NCBI RefSeq assembly: GCF_030323545.1
Contig: NZ_CP122954.1
Location: forward strand, 248,001 to 312,000
DNA: 64,000 nucleotides
Reading direction: 5' to 3'
From: Helicobacter pylori
GTDB taxonomy: Bacteria > Campylobacterota > Campylobacteria > Campylobacterales > Helicobacteraceae
Shown: one piece after another, positions 1-10,034 of the stretch
Position numbering within the stretch: the stretch's first letter is position 1
Layout of the letters: each line of letters opens with the position of its first letter
Made by a program: the position numbers and the translations under genes
The notes under the pieces: model-generated
Databases searched by the model: none
Told to the model about the DNA's origin: nothing
What the model saw: only the letters and a program-made list of their open reading frames with translations

Positions 1-1129
1 CGCCTCTTGTATTTCAGTTTTAGCCGATTCTAAATATTTTTTAGGCTCTTATGAAAACATTAAGATTGTTTCGCAGCATTCCACTAAGCCCATCTTGTGT
101 AAAGATTTTATCATTGATGCTTTCCAGATCAAACTCGCTAGGGTTATGGGAGCTAATGCGGTGCTTTTAATGTTAAGCGCGTTAGATGATAAAAATTATT
201 TAGAGCTTTTCAACCTCGCCAAATCCTTAAACATGAGCGTGTTAACTGAAGTTTCCAACAAGCAAGAAATTGAGCGCTTGCTCAAACTCCAATACGACAT
301 TATAGGCATCAATAACAGGGATTTACACACCCTAACAACCGATATTGATCACACGCTCAAATTACGCCCCCTTTTGCCTAAAGACGCGCTCATTATCAGC
401 GAGTCCGGTATTTATTCGCACGCGCAAATCAAAGCCCTAGCCCCTTATGTGAATGGCTTTTTAGTGGGCAGCTCTTTAATGAAAGAAAAGGATTTGAAAA
501 AAGCGTGCATTAAATTGATTTTAGGCGAAAATAAAGTGTGCGGGCTTACAAGAATTAAAGACGCTAAAGCCGTTTATAAAAACCATTTTATTTATGGGGG
601 TTTGATTTTTGAAAAATCTTCGCCAAGATACATCAAGCCTAAAGAAGCCCTAAAGATCACAAAAGCGGTTAAAAAATTGGATTTTGTGGGCGTGTTTGTG
701 AAAGATAAGATTAAAAAAATTCAAAAAATCGCTAAAAAGCTTGATTTAAAAGCGGTGCAGCTTTATGGCTATTCGCAACAAGAAATCGCTCAATTAAAAA
801 AATCGCTCCCTAAAACTTGCGCGATTTGGCAAGTAGTGAGTGTGATGAGCGCTAACGATTTGGTGCCTAAAATTAAAGAAGCCTCTCTAATCTTATACGA
901 CACTAAGGGGGATAAAATGGGAGGCAATGGCGTGAGTTTTGATTGGGGTATTTTAGAAAATGTCAAAACGCCTTTCATGTTAGCTGGCGGGCTTAATTTG
1001 GATAATATTCAAAAAGCCTTGAAAGTTAAAGCGTTGGGTTTGGATTTCAATTCAGGTTTAGAAACAAGCCCTGGGATTAAAAATAAGGATAAAATCAAGC
1101 GATTAGCCCGAATTTTAAGAGAGTATTAA
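1..1129 (+). CDS. trpC: Bifunctional indole-3-glycerol-phosphate synthase / phosphoribosylanthranilate isomerase (TrpCF), 5' truncated by window
   Basis: The reading frame is open from base 2, so the gene begins before the window; the ATG at 95 is internal. The first visible part carries the IGPS barrel motif [11 protein letters not shown] and the later ESGI and GFLVGSSLM phosphate-site motifs. From about base 520 the PRAI domain begins ([10 protein letters not shown], then LAGGLNLDN and GLDFNSGLE). The fusion catalyses two consecutive steps of tryptophan synthesis in the cytoplasm. trpB follows after 1 base, so the genes are one operon. Gene identity is firm; only the 5' end is missing. Confidence 0.95.
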   Translation, partial: ASCISVLADSKYFLGSYENIKIVSQHSTKPILCKDFIIDAFQIKLARVMGANAVLLMLSALDDKNYLELFNLAKSLNMSVLTEVSNKQEIERLLKLQYDIIGINNRDLHTLTTDIDHTLKLRPLLPKDALIISESGIYSHAQIKALAPYVNGFLVGSSLMKEKDLKKACIKLILGENKVCGLTRIKDAKAVYKNHFIYGGLIFEKSSPRYIKPKEALKITKAVKKLDFVGVFVKDKIKKIQKIAKKLDLKAVQLYGYSQQEIAQLKKSLPKTCAIWQVVSVMSANDLVPKIKEASLILYDTKGDKMGGNGVSFDWGILENVKTPFMLAGGLNLDNIQKALKVKALGLDFNSGLETSPGIKNKDKIKRLARILREY

Positions 1130-1130
1130 A

Positions 1131-2312
1131 ATGAATAAAAAAGCGTATTTTGGGGAGTTTGGAGGGAGTTTTGTTTCAGAATTGTTAGTGCCTGCATTAA
1201 GAGAATTAGAACAGGCGTTTGATGCATGTTTGAAAGATGAGAAATTCCAAAAAGAATATTTTCATCTTTTAAAAGATTTTGTGGGCCGTCCTAGCCCCTT
1301 AACCTTGTGTCAAAATATCGTTTCTAACCATAAAGTTAAGCTTTATCTAAAACGAGAAGATTTAATCCATGGCGGGGCGCATAAGACTAATCAGGCTTTA
1401 GGGCAAGCCCTTTTAGCGAAAAAAATGGGTAAAAAAAGGATTATTGCTGAAACAGGCGCCGGTCAGCATGGCGTGGCGACGGCTATCGCTTGCGCGTTGT
1501 TGGGTTTAAAATGCGTGATTTTTATGGGGGCTAAAGACATCAAACGCCAAGAAATGAATGTTTTTAGAATGCGCTTATTAGGCGCTGAAGTCAGAGAGGT
1601 TAATTCAGGGAGCGCAACGCTTAAAGACGCTGTGAATGAGGCCTTAAGGGATTGGGTGAGCAGTTACAAGGACACGCATTATTTGCTAGGAACAGCCGCC
1701 GGGCCACACCCTTACCCTACGATGGTTAAAACCTTTCAAAAAATGATAGGCGATGAGGTTAAAAGCCAAATTTTAGAAAAAGAAAACCGCTTGCCTGATT
1801 ATGTTATCGCATGCGTTGGAGGGGGGTCTAACGCTATAGGGGTATTTAGTGCGTTTTTAAACGACAAAGAGGTTAAACTCATAGGTGTAGAGCCAGCGGG
1901 TTTAGGGCTAGAAACCAATAAGCATGGGGCGACTTTGAATAAGGGGCGTGTGGGGATTTTGCATGGGAATAAAACCTATCTTTTACAAGATGATGAAGGC
2001 CAGATTATAGAAAGCCATAGCATTAGCGCCGGGCTTGATTACCCAGGAGTGGGGCCAGAACACAGCTATTTAAAAGAAAGCGCTCGTGCGATTTATGAAA
2101 GTGCAAGCGATCTTGAAGCGCTAGAAGCCTTTAGTTTGTTGTGCCAAAAAGAAGGCATTATCCCAGCGCTAGAAAGCTCACACGCTTTAGCGTATGCCTT
2201 AAAACTCGCTCAAAAATGCGAAGAAGAAAGTATCATCATAGTGAATTTGAGCGGTCGGGGGGATAAGGATTTAAGCACCGTTTATAACGCTTTAAAAGGG
2301 GGTTTAAAATGA
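1131..2312 (+). CDS. trpB: Tryptophan synthase beta chain
   Basis: This 393-residue PLP enzyme joins indole and serine to give tryptophan and works as an alpha2-beta2 complex with TrpA. The PLP lysine lies in GGAHKTNQ (K85), and the phosphate-binding glycine loop VGGGSNAIG and the C-terminal NLSGRGDKD are all present. Length is normal for the family. The start follows the trpCF stop directly, and the stop overlaps the trpA start by 4 bases (ATGA), indicating translational coupling. Confidence 0.97.
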   Translation: MNKKAYFGEFGGSFVSELLVPALRELEQAFDACLKDEKFQKEYFHLLKDFVGRPSPLTLCQNIVSNHKVKLYLKREDLIHGGAHKTNQALGQALLAKKMGKKRIIAETGAGQHGVATAIACALLGLKCVIFMGAKDIKRQEMNVFRMRLLGAEVREVNSGSATLKDAVNEALRDWVSSYKDTHYLLGTAAGPHPYPTMVKTFQKMIGDEVKSQILEKENRLPDYVIACVGGGSNAIGVFSAFLNDKEVKLIGVEPAGLGLETNKHGATLNKGRVGILHGNKTYLLQDDEGQIIESHSISAGLDYPGVGPEHSYLKESARAIYESASDLEALEAFSLLCQKEGIIPALESSHALAYALKLAQKCEEESIIIVNLSGRGDKDLSTVYNALKGGLK

Positions 2313-3097
2313 GGTATCAAAACATGTTTGAAACCTTAAAAAAACAAGAAAAAATGGCGTTTATCCCGTTTGTAACCTTGGGCGATCCTAATTATGAATG
2401 GAGTTTTGAAATCATTAAAACCTTAATCGCTAGCGGGGTGAGCGCTTTAGAATTGGGGTTTGCTTTTTCTGATCCGGTAGCGGACGGCGTTACCATACAA
2501 GCGAGCCATTTAAGAGCGTTAAAACACGCTACTATGGCTAAAAATTTCCAGCTTTTAAAAAAGATTAGAGACTACAGCCATGATATTCCCATAGGGCTTT
2601 TAGCGTATGCGAATCTCATTTTTTCTTATGGCGTGGATAATTTTTACGCCCAAATCAAAGAATGTGGCGTGGATAGCGTTTTAATAGCGGATATGCCCCT
2701 AATAGAAAAAGAATTAGTCATCAAATCCGCTCAAAAACACCACATTAAACAAATCTTTATCGCTAGCCCTAATGCGAGTGATAAAGATTTAGAACAAGCC
2801 GCTACGCATTCGCAAGGCTATATCTACACTCTGGCTAGGAGTGGGGTTACAGGGGCGAGCCGTATTTTAGAAAATGATGCGAGCGCTATTATTAAAACCC
2901 TAAAAACTTTTAGCCCTACTCCAGCCTTATTAGGCTTTGGCATTTCTAAAAAAGAACACACCATAAACGCTAAAAACATGGGCGCTGATGGCGTGATTTG
3001 CGGCTCAGCGTTAGTCAAAATCATAGAAGAAAATTTGAATGATGAAAACGCCATGCTGGAAAAAATTAAAGGGTTTATAGGAGAAATGATTTTTTAA
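2309..3097 (+). CDS. trpA: Tryptophan synthase alpha chain
   Basis: This 262-residue TIM-barrel protein cleaves indole-3-glycerol phosphate and channels indole to TrpB. The motif [14 protein letters not shown] holds the catalytic pair, E48 and D59 by alignment with E49 and D60 of the E. coli enzyme. The phosphate-binding GFGISKKEH and the C-terminal [13 protein letters not shown] are present. It is the last gene of the trp operon here, and the next gene converges on it. Confidence 0.97.
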   Translation: MRYQNMFETLKKQEKMAFIPFVTLGDPNYEWSFEIIKTLIASGVSALELGFAFSDPVADGVTIQASHLRALKHATMAKNFQLLKKIRDYSHDIPIGLLAYANLIFSYGVDNFYAQIKECGVDSVLIADMPLIEKELVIKSAQKHHIKQIFIASPNASDKDLEQAATHSQGYIYTLARSGVTGASRILENDASAIIKTLKTFSPTPALLGFGISKKEHTINAKNMGADGVICGSALVKIIEENLNDENAMLEKIKGFIGEMIF

Positions 3098-3158
3098 GGA
3101 TTTAGGCTTTGTTGCGTTAAAAATTAAAGATCATAGAATTTAAATCATTTCATTATAA

Positions 3159-3177
3159 TAAGCTTAGGCTTAGCTTA
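3159..3177. terminator. Weak hairpin between convergent trpA and algC
   Basis: TAAGCT and AGCTTA form a 6-bp stem with a 7-base loop in the 157-base gap between the two convergent genes. There is no clear T-run on either side. It may end transcription from one or both genes. The rest of the gap shows nothing else recognisable. Confidence 0.3.
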
Positions 3178-3254
3178 AATAGCGTTCAATTTTTGGATAA
3201 CTAGGGGGTTTACTCACAAATCTTTTTAGAAAAACATGGCTTGTTAGCTTTAAT

Positions 3255-4631
3255 CTATTTCTCTAACAAATTGAGCAACGCCCTTTTATACTCTAACGCC
3301 GTTGTTTCATCCTTGCCTTCAAAGCGGCTGACTAAATAGGGGGTGGTGTTGCTTGCGCGAATAAGCCCAAAACCATGTTCAAAAACCACTCTCACGCCAT
3401 CAATGCTGATGATTTCTTTGATTTTAGGGAAATGGCTTGGCGGGTTTTTAAGCGCTTTTTGCAGGTTATGAATGATTTCAAATTTTTCTTCTTCGCTCAC
3501 GGCGATTTTTTCTTCAGGCGTGGTGTAGGAATAAGGGAGGTTTTTAATGGTGTTTTCCAAATCGCTTGGACTTTGTTCAAGCAATAATTCTAAAGCCCTT
3601 AAGCATGCATAAAGAGCGTCATCATAGCCAAAATAGCGCTCTTTAAAAAAGATATGCCCGCTCATTTCAGCCGCAAAATGCGCGTTGGTTTCTTTGAGCT
3701 TGATTTTTAAATTGCTATGCCCGGTTTTATACATGAGCGTCTTACCAAAAGTATTGATCGTGTTATACATCACTTGAGAGCATTTGACTTCGCCGATCAC
3801 AAAAGGGGTGATGCCTTGAGCATGCAAGCGTTTAGCGAATAAAATCGCTAATTCATCGCCCGCATAAACATGATGAGAGCTTAGCATCGCAATCCTATCC
3901 GCATCGCCATCAAAAGCAAAGCCTATAGAAATAGCGTTTTCTTGCATGTGTTTTTCTAAATCTTTTAAGTTTTTCGCTTCGCTAGGGTCTGGGTGGTGGT
4001 TAGGGAAATTCCCATCAGGATCGCTATAAAGACTGCTAAAATCAATGTTTAAAGCCTTTAAAATAGGCTCTAAGCCTAACGCTCCCACGCCATTACCAAA
4101 ATCTAGGGCGATTTTGTATTTAAGGTTTTTTAAATGCTTAAAATCCTTGATCAAATAGCGGTGGTAGGCTTCTAGGGCATTGGCTTTCTCTGGTGTTTCT
4201 TTTAGGGGTTTTATTTCATGCTTGGCGTTTAAAAGCGTGTCTTTTAAAGCTTGAATGTCCTTGCCATAAAACGGGTTTTGGTTGAGCGTGATCTTAAAGC
4301 CGTTGTATTCTTTGGGGTTGTGGGAGCCAGTGATCATGATGGAATTGGGGCATTTGATGTTATCTATTTCATTAAAGGCCGCAAAATACGCTACCGGTGT
4401 GGGGATTAGCCCTAAATCATACACTTTCAAGCCGCTTGATTGTAACCCCGCGCTCAAAGCTTCAAAAAGCGATCGCCCATGCACCCTTGCGTCATGCCCT
4501 ACAAACACGCTTTTATCGTATTCTCGCATGATTTTTCCTAACTCCACGCCGATACTAAAGGCACTTTTTTCATCTAAAGTGGTGGGGTAAATGCCTCTAA
4601 TATCGTATTCTCTAAAAATGCTAATGTCCAT
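3255..4631 (-). CDS. algC: Phosphomannomutase/phosphoglucomutase (AlgC/ManB family)
   Basis: This is a 458-residue alpha-D-phosphohexomutase. The catalytic phosphoserine lies in TGSHNP (S103), the magnesium loop is DGDADR (241-246), and the sugar-binding EMSGH lies at 322-326. The family moves phosphate between C6 and C1 of mannose or glucose and feeds nucleotide sugars into LPS O-antigen and core synthesis. It follows pflA by one base at the end of the nuo-side gene run, so it may be cotranscribed. Substrate preference cannot be told from sequence. Confidence 0.92.
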   Translation of the reverse strand: MDISIFREYDIRGIYPTTLDEKSAFSIGVELGKIMREYDKSVFVGHDARVHGRSLFEALSAGLQSSGLKVYDLGLIPTPVAYFAAFNEIDNIKCPNSIMITGSHNPKEYNGFKITLNQNPFYGKDIQALKDTLLNAKHEIKPLKETPEKANALEAYHRYLIKDFKHLKNLKYKIALDFGNGVGALGLEPILKALNIDFSSLYSDPDGNFPNHHPDPSEAKNLKDLEKHMQENAISIGFAFDGDADRIAMLSSHHVYAGDELAILFAKRLHAQGITPFVIGEVKCSQVMYNTINTFGKTLMYKTGHSNLKIKLKETNAHFAAEMSGHIFFKERYFGYDDALYACLRALELLLEQSPSDLENTIKNLPYSYTTPEEKIAVSEEEKFEIIHNLQKALKNPPSHFPKIKEIISIDGVRVVFEHGFGLIRASNTTPYLVSRFEGKDETTALEYKRALLNLLEK

Positions 4632-4632
4632 G

Positions 4633-7044
4633 TCATGACTCCTTGTTTTTGAATAAATTTAAACCCTGTTCGCATAAATTTTGCCATGCGTTTGTTTGAT
4701 CTTTTTGTTTTAACTGAACGCATTTTTCTAAACTGGCTCTGGATTTTGCTTTTTGATTGGTTAGATCCAGTAAGCTGGATTGCAAGTATAAGGCTTTTTG
4801 GTGATCTTCTAAGGAAAGCCTGCGGTTTAAAAGCTTGTCTAGCGTTTCTAGCGCTTTTAAATAGTCTTTGGTGGTTCTGTAAGCGTCAATAAGGGCAAAT
4901 TCACTAAAGGGCGTGTAAGAATAGTCCTTGTAAGCGTCTTGGAGTTTGAGCAAGCTTGTGGCATAAATTTTGACGCTTTTAGGGTCTTTTTCATTCTCTA
5001 GCAATTTAAAATAAACCAACGCCATGCGTTTATCGTCTTTGAAATGCTTTTCTAAAAACGCATACAAATTGAGAGCCAATCCTTTTTCATTGCTTTGCAT
5101 GTAATCTGAAAATAAAACAAAAGCAATGTCATAAAATTCTTTTTTATTTAAGTTTTGAGCGAGAGTTAAGGCGTCTTTAGAAGCCAGAGTGGAATTTTTA
5201 AAATCCCCTAAGCGGTAGTAATTACGCCCCAAACGATAAAGCCATATTAATTTCTCGCTAGGGGTTTTAGCTGTTTTTAAAGCGTTTAGGGCAATAATTT
5301 GCGCTTTTTCTTTGAGCGATGCGAAATACAAGCAATCAAAGGCTTGGATTTCTTCTTTGGGGGTAAATTCAAAGGCGGTAATTTGGGATAAGTATTTTAA
5401 GGCTTCTTCGCAACGATTGTTTTCTAATGGGGTTTTAGCAAGGATATTGAGCGTTTTTTGGATCAAAGGAGAATCTTTGGGCAAATTTTTTTGCATGCCT
5501 AACACTTCAGCATAACGCTTATTTTCAAACAAGAGTTGGGCTTTCAATTCTAAAGCCTTTAGGGCTTCATTAGAATTAGGGAAATTTTGAATGATTTTAT
5601 CGTAATGGGCGATTTTTTCTTGCGTGTTCCCCTCCATGGAAAAAAGGGCTTTTTCATCGCGCGCTCTAACGACAGAAGCTTTATCCAATTCCGCATGATC
5701 TTGCAAATATTGCAGGTTGTAAAGGTGGGCGTTCTTAAAGTCCTTGATCCTTGCATACAACGCCCCTAAATCATAGAGCGCTTGCTCTTTAGCTTTCACA
5801 TCATCATCTTGATTAAGGAGCAAGTGAGCGATCTCAATCGCGCTTTCATTCATTTGGTTTTTTTTCAATAATTTGAGCAAGTCTAGGGCTGATTCGCTGT
5901 GTTGAGAAATATAATCAGGGTTGGATTGGACCACCTTATCAATGAGGTATTTAGCGTTATTAAAGTTTTGATAGTTTATCTCTGCTTCAGCCCAATTAAG
6001 GGCGATTTCACTCGCGCTCTCTTTGTCTTTAGCGTTAGAAAAAGCTTCTTTAAAAAGCATGCTAGCGTTGCTCAAATTAGAAGCGTTAGCCGCTTCAATG
6101 GCTAAACGCATTTGGGCTAAAGGAGCGTAGCGGGAGTCTTTGTATTCTAAAAGAATGCGTTTGTAATAGCGCATGGCCTGTTTGTAATTGTTGTTTTCGT
6201 CTAAAGCTTTGGCGACATAGTATAACACTTCAGGGATACTGGGATCAGTCGGGTAATTTTTAATCCACTTGGCACCAATGTCTATGAGTAAGGATTTTTT
6301 AATGCCTAATTGGCCTAATGCGATAATTTCTAATAAATACAAATCTTTTTTAAACATCGTTTGAGGGTAGTTTTTAAACGCACGGCTAATCGTTCGCAAA
6401 GCGTCAAAATAGGCTTGCGAATTGATTTGCTTTTTAGCCTCTAAATAAGCGTTTAAATCATAGCCCTTTGTGGTGAGTAGGGGTTTATTATTCACATCTA
6501 GCTCTTGAATGATAGGGGTTTGAGCGTCTTTAATGACAATGGGGAAATTCAAGCCTTTTTGAATATTGTCTTTTTTATTCAAAAAAGGGATATTTTGATC
6601 ATAGCCTATGATTTGCCACGTTTTGGCTTTAGGATCGTTTTCTACAAAAAGGGGGATCGCTTTTTTATAATCCCTGTCAAAAGAAAAAAGGGTGAGTCTT
6701 CGCATCACTTTGGGTTTGATATGTAAAATGAATTGTTGTTGGCGCATAGAATAGGTGATATTAAAAAAAGCGTTTTCTAAAGGGGTAAAGCCCTCCTTAG
6801 GGATAGAGTCTATCACGCATTCTATGGGGCGTTTAGCGCGTATAATGGATAAAGACGCTTCAATCCCACTTGGTGGTTTTTCATTAGCATAAAAACAAGA
6901 AAACGCCTTGTTGTGTCGTAAGGTTAAAACAGAAAAATCTTCCCCCCCTTCCTTGCCTTGCGTGAGTGTGAGGCTTAAGGCGTTGAGAGAATGGGAGAGC
7001 AAACTCGCGCCCATTAAAAGAAAGATTTTTGACTTAAGCCACAA
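4633..7044 (-). CDS. pflA: Flagellar motor protein PflA (paralysed flagella), TPR-rich
   Basis: This 803-residue exported protein has an N-terminal signal peptide (IFLLMGASLLSHSLNA, cleavage near 22). The middle and C-terminal parts are helical repeats of TPR type, for example the motifs around YYVAKALDENNNYKQAMRYYKR. In Campylobacter and Helicobacter, PflA is a periplasmic scaffold of the wide flagellar motor, and its loss leaves assembled but paralysed flagella. The start overlaps the nuoN stop by 11 bases. Codons for KEGGEDF contain seven consecutive G on the coding strand near 6943-6949. Confidence 0.88.
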   Translation of the reverse strand: MWLKSKIFLLMGASLLSHSLNALSLTLTQGKEGGEDFSVLTLRHNKAFSCFYANEKPPSGIEASLSIIRAKRPIECVIDSIPKEGFTPLENAFFNITYSMRQQQFILHIKPKVMRRLTLFSFDRDYKKAIPLFVENDPKAKTWQIIGYDQNIPFLNKKDNIQKGLNFPIVIKDAQTPIIQELDVNNKPLLTTKGYDLNAYLEAKKQINSQAYFDALRTISRAFKNYPQTMFKKDLYLLEIIALGQLGIKKSLLIDIGAKWIKNYPTDPSIPEVLYYVAKALDENNNYKQAMRYYKRILLEYKDSRYAPLAQMRLAIEAANASNLSNASMLFKEAFSNAKDKESASEIALNWAEAEINYQNFNNAKYLIDKVVQSNPDYISQHSESALDLLKLLKKNQMNESAIEIAHLLLNQDDDVKAKEQALYDLGALYARIKDFKNAHLYNLQYLQDHAELDKASVVRARDEKALFSMEGNTQEKIAHYDKIIQNFPNSNEALKALELKAQLLFENKRYAEVLGMQKNLPKDSPLIQKTLNILAKTPLENNRCEEALKYLSQITAFEFTPKEEIQAFDCLYFASLKEKAQIIALNALKTAKTPSEKLIWLYRLGRNYYRLGDFKNSTLASKDALTLAQNLNKKEFYDIAFVLFSDYMQSNEKGLALNLYAFLEKHFKDDKRMALVYFKLLENEKDPKSVKIYATSLLKLQDAYKDYSYTPFSEFALIDAYRTTKDYLKALETLDKLLNRRLSLEDHQKALYLQSSLLDLTNQKAKSRASLEKCVQLKQKDQTNAWQNLCEQGLNLFKNKES

Positions 7045-8506
7045 ACTCTAAAAGCCCTCGCATCATAAAAACAGAGAACAAGCACGCTAACGCCATGGCA
7101 ATAATGACCGCATAAATGGGCATGGTAGCGTTTTGGGTGTAAATATCGTTTTGAGCGTAGCTTTGTAAGGGCTTATTGAAAAACATCGCCACGAGCCAAC
7201 GGAAATAATAAAACGCAGCCACTGCGCTATTAACTAACATCACCACCGCTAAAAGAATGTGATTGCTCTCTAAAGCGCTTTCAACAGCTAAAAATTTCCC
7301 CCAAAACACGCTAAAAGGCGGGATCCCTGCAAGCCCAAAAACAAAAATAGCGCCTAAGATCGCCACTAAAGGGTGGGTTTTGATAAGGCCGTTGAATTTA
7401 GAATAGGGGTGATCGTAGCGTTCATCCCATGTTTTTTCCCGGCTTTTTAAGAGCCACAAAAGGCCAAAAGCCCCAATGTAAGTGAAGGCGAACATGAACC
7501 AATAAACAAACATCGCTTGTTGGCTGTCTTGAGTGTGGATAAACACGCACGCTAAAGCGAACCCAGAATGCGAAATGGAACTATAAGCGAGCATTCTTTT
7601 GACATCTTCTTGCCATAAAGCAATGAAATTAGGGATGGTGATAGTCATAAGAATGAGGGCGTAAAAAATGTCTTCTACCCAAGCGGTGCGGGTGTCTATA
7701 AACGCCCCAAAAAGGCGAGTCGCTACCACAAAGCCAGCGATTTTAGGCACAATGGAAATATAGCTCGCAAAAACCGGGCTATTGCCCTCATACACATCGG
7801 GCATCCAGGTATGGAAAGGCACTAAAGAAACCTTAAAGCCAATCGCTCCAATCAAAAAGATAGCGCCCATCGCAAAGAGCATGGGGTTTGTGATACCTTC
7901 AGTGTGTAAGTATAGGGTAATGACTTCAAGATTCAAGCTCCCTGTGAGCAAGTAAAAAGCCATAGCCCCCATAGCAAAAAACGCGCTCGCCATCGCCCCC
8001 ATAGTGAAATATTTGATCCCTGCTTCTAAGCCGTAGCGTTTATCGCTCAACGCCATTAACACACAAAGGGGTAAGGACGCTGTTTCTAACCCAATAAGGA
8101 TTAATAATAAATGGTTGCTTGAAACCATGAATTGAAAGCCAGCGGCAATAAACAAGTATAGGGAATAAAATTCAGCGGTCTGAAATTCGTTGAAGCGCTC
8201 TTTTGAAAGGGCTAAGAAAATGAGCAAGAAGGCTGAAATCAAGACAATGCTTTGAGAGATGAGCGAGAGAGTATCCAAGCTCAAAAACCCAAAAAAGGCG
8301 TTTTCTTGATCTTCTAATCCTAAAACCACCAAAAAATCCAAAACCAAAAAGAGCATGCATAAAAACACATTCAAATTGCGTGAAAACCTGGAAGTGAAAG
8401 CGTTGATTAAGAGCGTGAAAATCCCCCCACACACCAACACCAGCATGGGTAAAATGCTCTCAAAATTAAAGCTGTCAAAAGAGATGTGGAGACTATCTAT
8501 TAACAT
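7034..8506 (-). CDS. nuoN: NADH-quinone oxidoreductase subunit N
   Basis: This 490-residue membrane protein has about 14 predicted hydrophobic helices and belongs to the antiporter-like complex I family. Conserved features include GLETASLPLCVL, GFKVSLVPFHTWMPDVYEG and the lysine-bearing WQEDVKRMLAYSSISHSGF. It is one of three proton-pumping modules of the membrane arm. It overlaps nuoM by 14 bases and is the last nuo gene in the operon. Confidence 0.96.
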   Translation of the reverse strand: MLIDSLHISFDSFNFESILPMLVLVCGGIFTLLINAFTSRFSRNLNVFLCMLFLVLDFLVVLGLEDQENAFFGFLSLDTLSLISQSIVLISAFLLIFLALSKERFNEFQTAEFYSLYLFIAAGFQFMVSSNHLLLILIGLETASLPLCVLMALSDKRYGLEAGIKYFTMGAMASAFFAMGAMAFYLLTGSLNLEVITLYLHTEGITNPMLFAMGAIFLIGAIGFKVSLVPFHTWMPDVYEGNSPVFASYISIVPKIAGFVVATRLFGAFIDTRTAWVEDIFYALILMTITIPNFIALWQEDVKRMLAYSSISHSGFALACVFIHTQDSQQAMFVYWFMFAFTYIGAFGLLWLLKSREKTWDERYDHPYSKFNGLIKTHPLVAILGAIFVFGLAGIPPFSVFWGKFLAVESALESNHILLAVVMLVNSAVAAFYYFRWLVAMFFNKPLQSYAQNDIYTQNATMPIYAVIIAMALACLFSVFMMRGLLEFVA

Positions 8507-10031
8507 AAGAGACCTCTTTTATCTTAGTATCCAATGAACCTAAAAAAGGGAGCGAGCGGATTTCTATCACCTTTAAAAGCTGTTTAGAGCCTTGCTCAAT
8601 CGGTTTTAAAAGCACTTTAGGATAAATCCCTAAAATCAAAATCAAAGCTAAAATCACGCTTAAAACCCCTACCTCACGAGCGTTCAAATCTTCAAACACG
8701 CTTATTTGATCGTTCCCGGCTTTCAAATTGCCAAAGAAGACATCTTTATATGAAGTGAGCATGTAAATCGCTGACAGAATGATGCTTGTTCCGGCAATGA
8801 TAGCCAAAAGAGGGTAAGTGGCAAAAAACCCTAATAAGCTTAAAAACTCTCCCACAAAGCCAATGCTTAAAGGCATGCCCACATTCGCCATTAAAATGAT
8901 CATAAAAAAGGCTGCAAAAACAGGAGCGCTTTTAGCGATTGATCCAAAGCGAGCGATTTCTAAACTGCTGGCACGCTCTTCTAAGATACCAGCGAGTAAA
9001 AATAATCCCATGACAATAACCCCATGCGCAAACATCATAAACACCGCCCCAGAAATCCCCTCAACATTGAAAGAAAAAACCCCAAGCACCACGACTCCCA
9101 TGTGCGAGAACGAGCTATAAGCGATGAGGGTTTTTAAATCTTTTTGAGCGTAAGCTAGAAAACCTCCATAAATGATCATGCATAGTGCTATAATAGCTAT
9201 TGGGGTTAAATAAATTTCTGAAAGATCAGGAAAAAGTGGGAGCAAGAAGCGTAATAAAGCGTAAGTCCCCATTTTAGAAAGCAAGGCTGAAAGCATGACA
9301 GAGCCTAAAGTAGGAGCGTTAGAATACGCATAAGGCAACCATGTGTGTAAGGGAAAGAGCGGGATTTTAACCGCAATCCCTATCAAGAAAGCCACAAAGA
9401 GCCAGGTTTTAACCCCACTAGAAAAGTTCAATTGATACCAATCTAAAATATCAAAACTCATCATGCCGTAATTGCTAGCGTAGTAATACCCAATGTATAA
9501 AATGCCTAAAAGCATGCATAATGACGCTAAAAAGGTGTAGAGGAAAAACTTCATGCCAGAATAGATCTTATTATTACGGCCAAAACGACCGATGAGGTAT
9601 AAAACCGGCAGGAGCGAGATTTCCCAAAAAGCGTAGAAAAAGATCACATTAAGAGAAGAAAACACGCCCATCAAAATCCCCTCTAATAACAACAAACAAA
9701 TCGCAAAGTCTTTACGACGCTCTTTGACATAAATCACGGACAATAACACCACGATAGCGTTTAAGAGCAACAAAAAGAGCGCGATGCCATCAACGCCCAC
9801 ATGGTAATTCACGCCAATTTGATAGACTAATTCTTTCATTTCTTCAAACTGCATGCCGGCTGTTTGAATATCAAATCCATGCCACAACAACAAGATTAAT
9901 AACAATTCAATCAAAGCGATGACGATCGCATACGCCCTACTCGCTTGATCGCTCATAAAGAACGCTAATAGCGCGCTCAGCATGGGGAAAAAGATCACCA
10001 CACTTAAAAGATGCGCATGTAAAAACTGCAT
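8493..10031 (-). CDS. nuoM: NADH-quinone oxidoreductase subunit M
   Basis: This 512-residue polytopic subunit of the complex I membrane arm carries the family motifs YAFWEISLLPVLYLIG (with the glutamate on helix 5), KIPLFPLHTWLPYAYSNAPT and AQKDLKTLIAYSSFSHMG. Three bases separate it from nuoL, and its end overlaps nuoN. Assignment as NuoM rather than L or N rests on length, order and the HTWLPYAYSNAPT motif. Confidence 0.96.
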   Translation of the reverse strand: MQFLHAHLLSVVIFFPMLSALLAFFMSDQASRAYAIVIALIELLLILLLWHGFDIQTAGMQFEEMKELVYQIGVNYHVGVDGIALFLLLLNAIVVLLSVIYVKERRKDFAICLLLLEGILMGVFSSLNVIFFYAFWEISLLPVLYLIGRFGRNNKIYSGMKFFLYTFLASLCMLLGILYIGYYYASNYGMMSFDILDWYQLNFSSGVKTWLFVAFLIGIAVKIPLFPLHTWLPYAYSNAPTLGSVMLSALLSKMGTYALLRFLLPLFPDLSEIYLTPIAIIALCMIIYGGFLAYAQKDLKTLIAYSSFSHMGVVVLGVFSFNVEGISGAVFMMFAHGVIVMGLFLLAGILEERASSLEIARFGSIAKSAPVFAAFFMIILMANVGMPLSIGFVGEFLSLLGFFATYPLLAIIAGTSIILSAIYMLTSYKDVFFGNLKAGNDQISVFEDLNAREVGVLSVILALILILGIYPKVLLKPIEQGSKQLLKVIEIRSLPFLGSLDTKIKEVSYVNR

Positions 10032-10034
10032 TTC

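Noticed and set aside
6943..6949. G7 tract in pflA as a phase-variation switch
   Set aside because: Seven bases is at the low limit for switching in this species and the codons fit the protein; kept as a note only.
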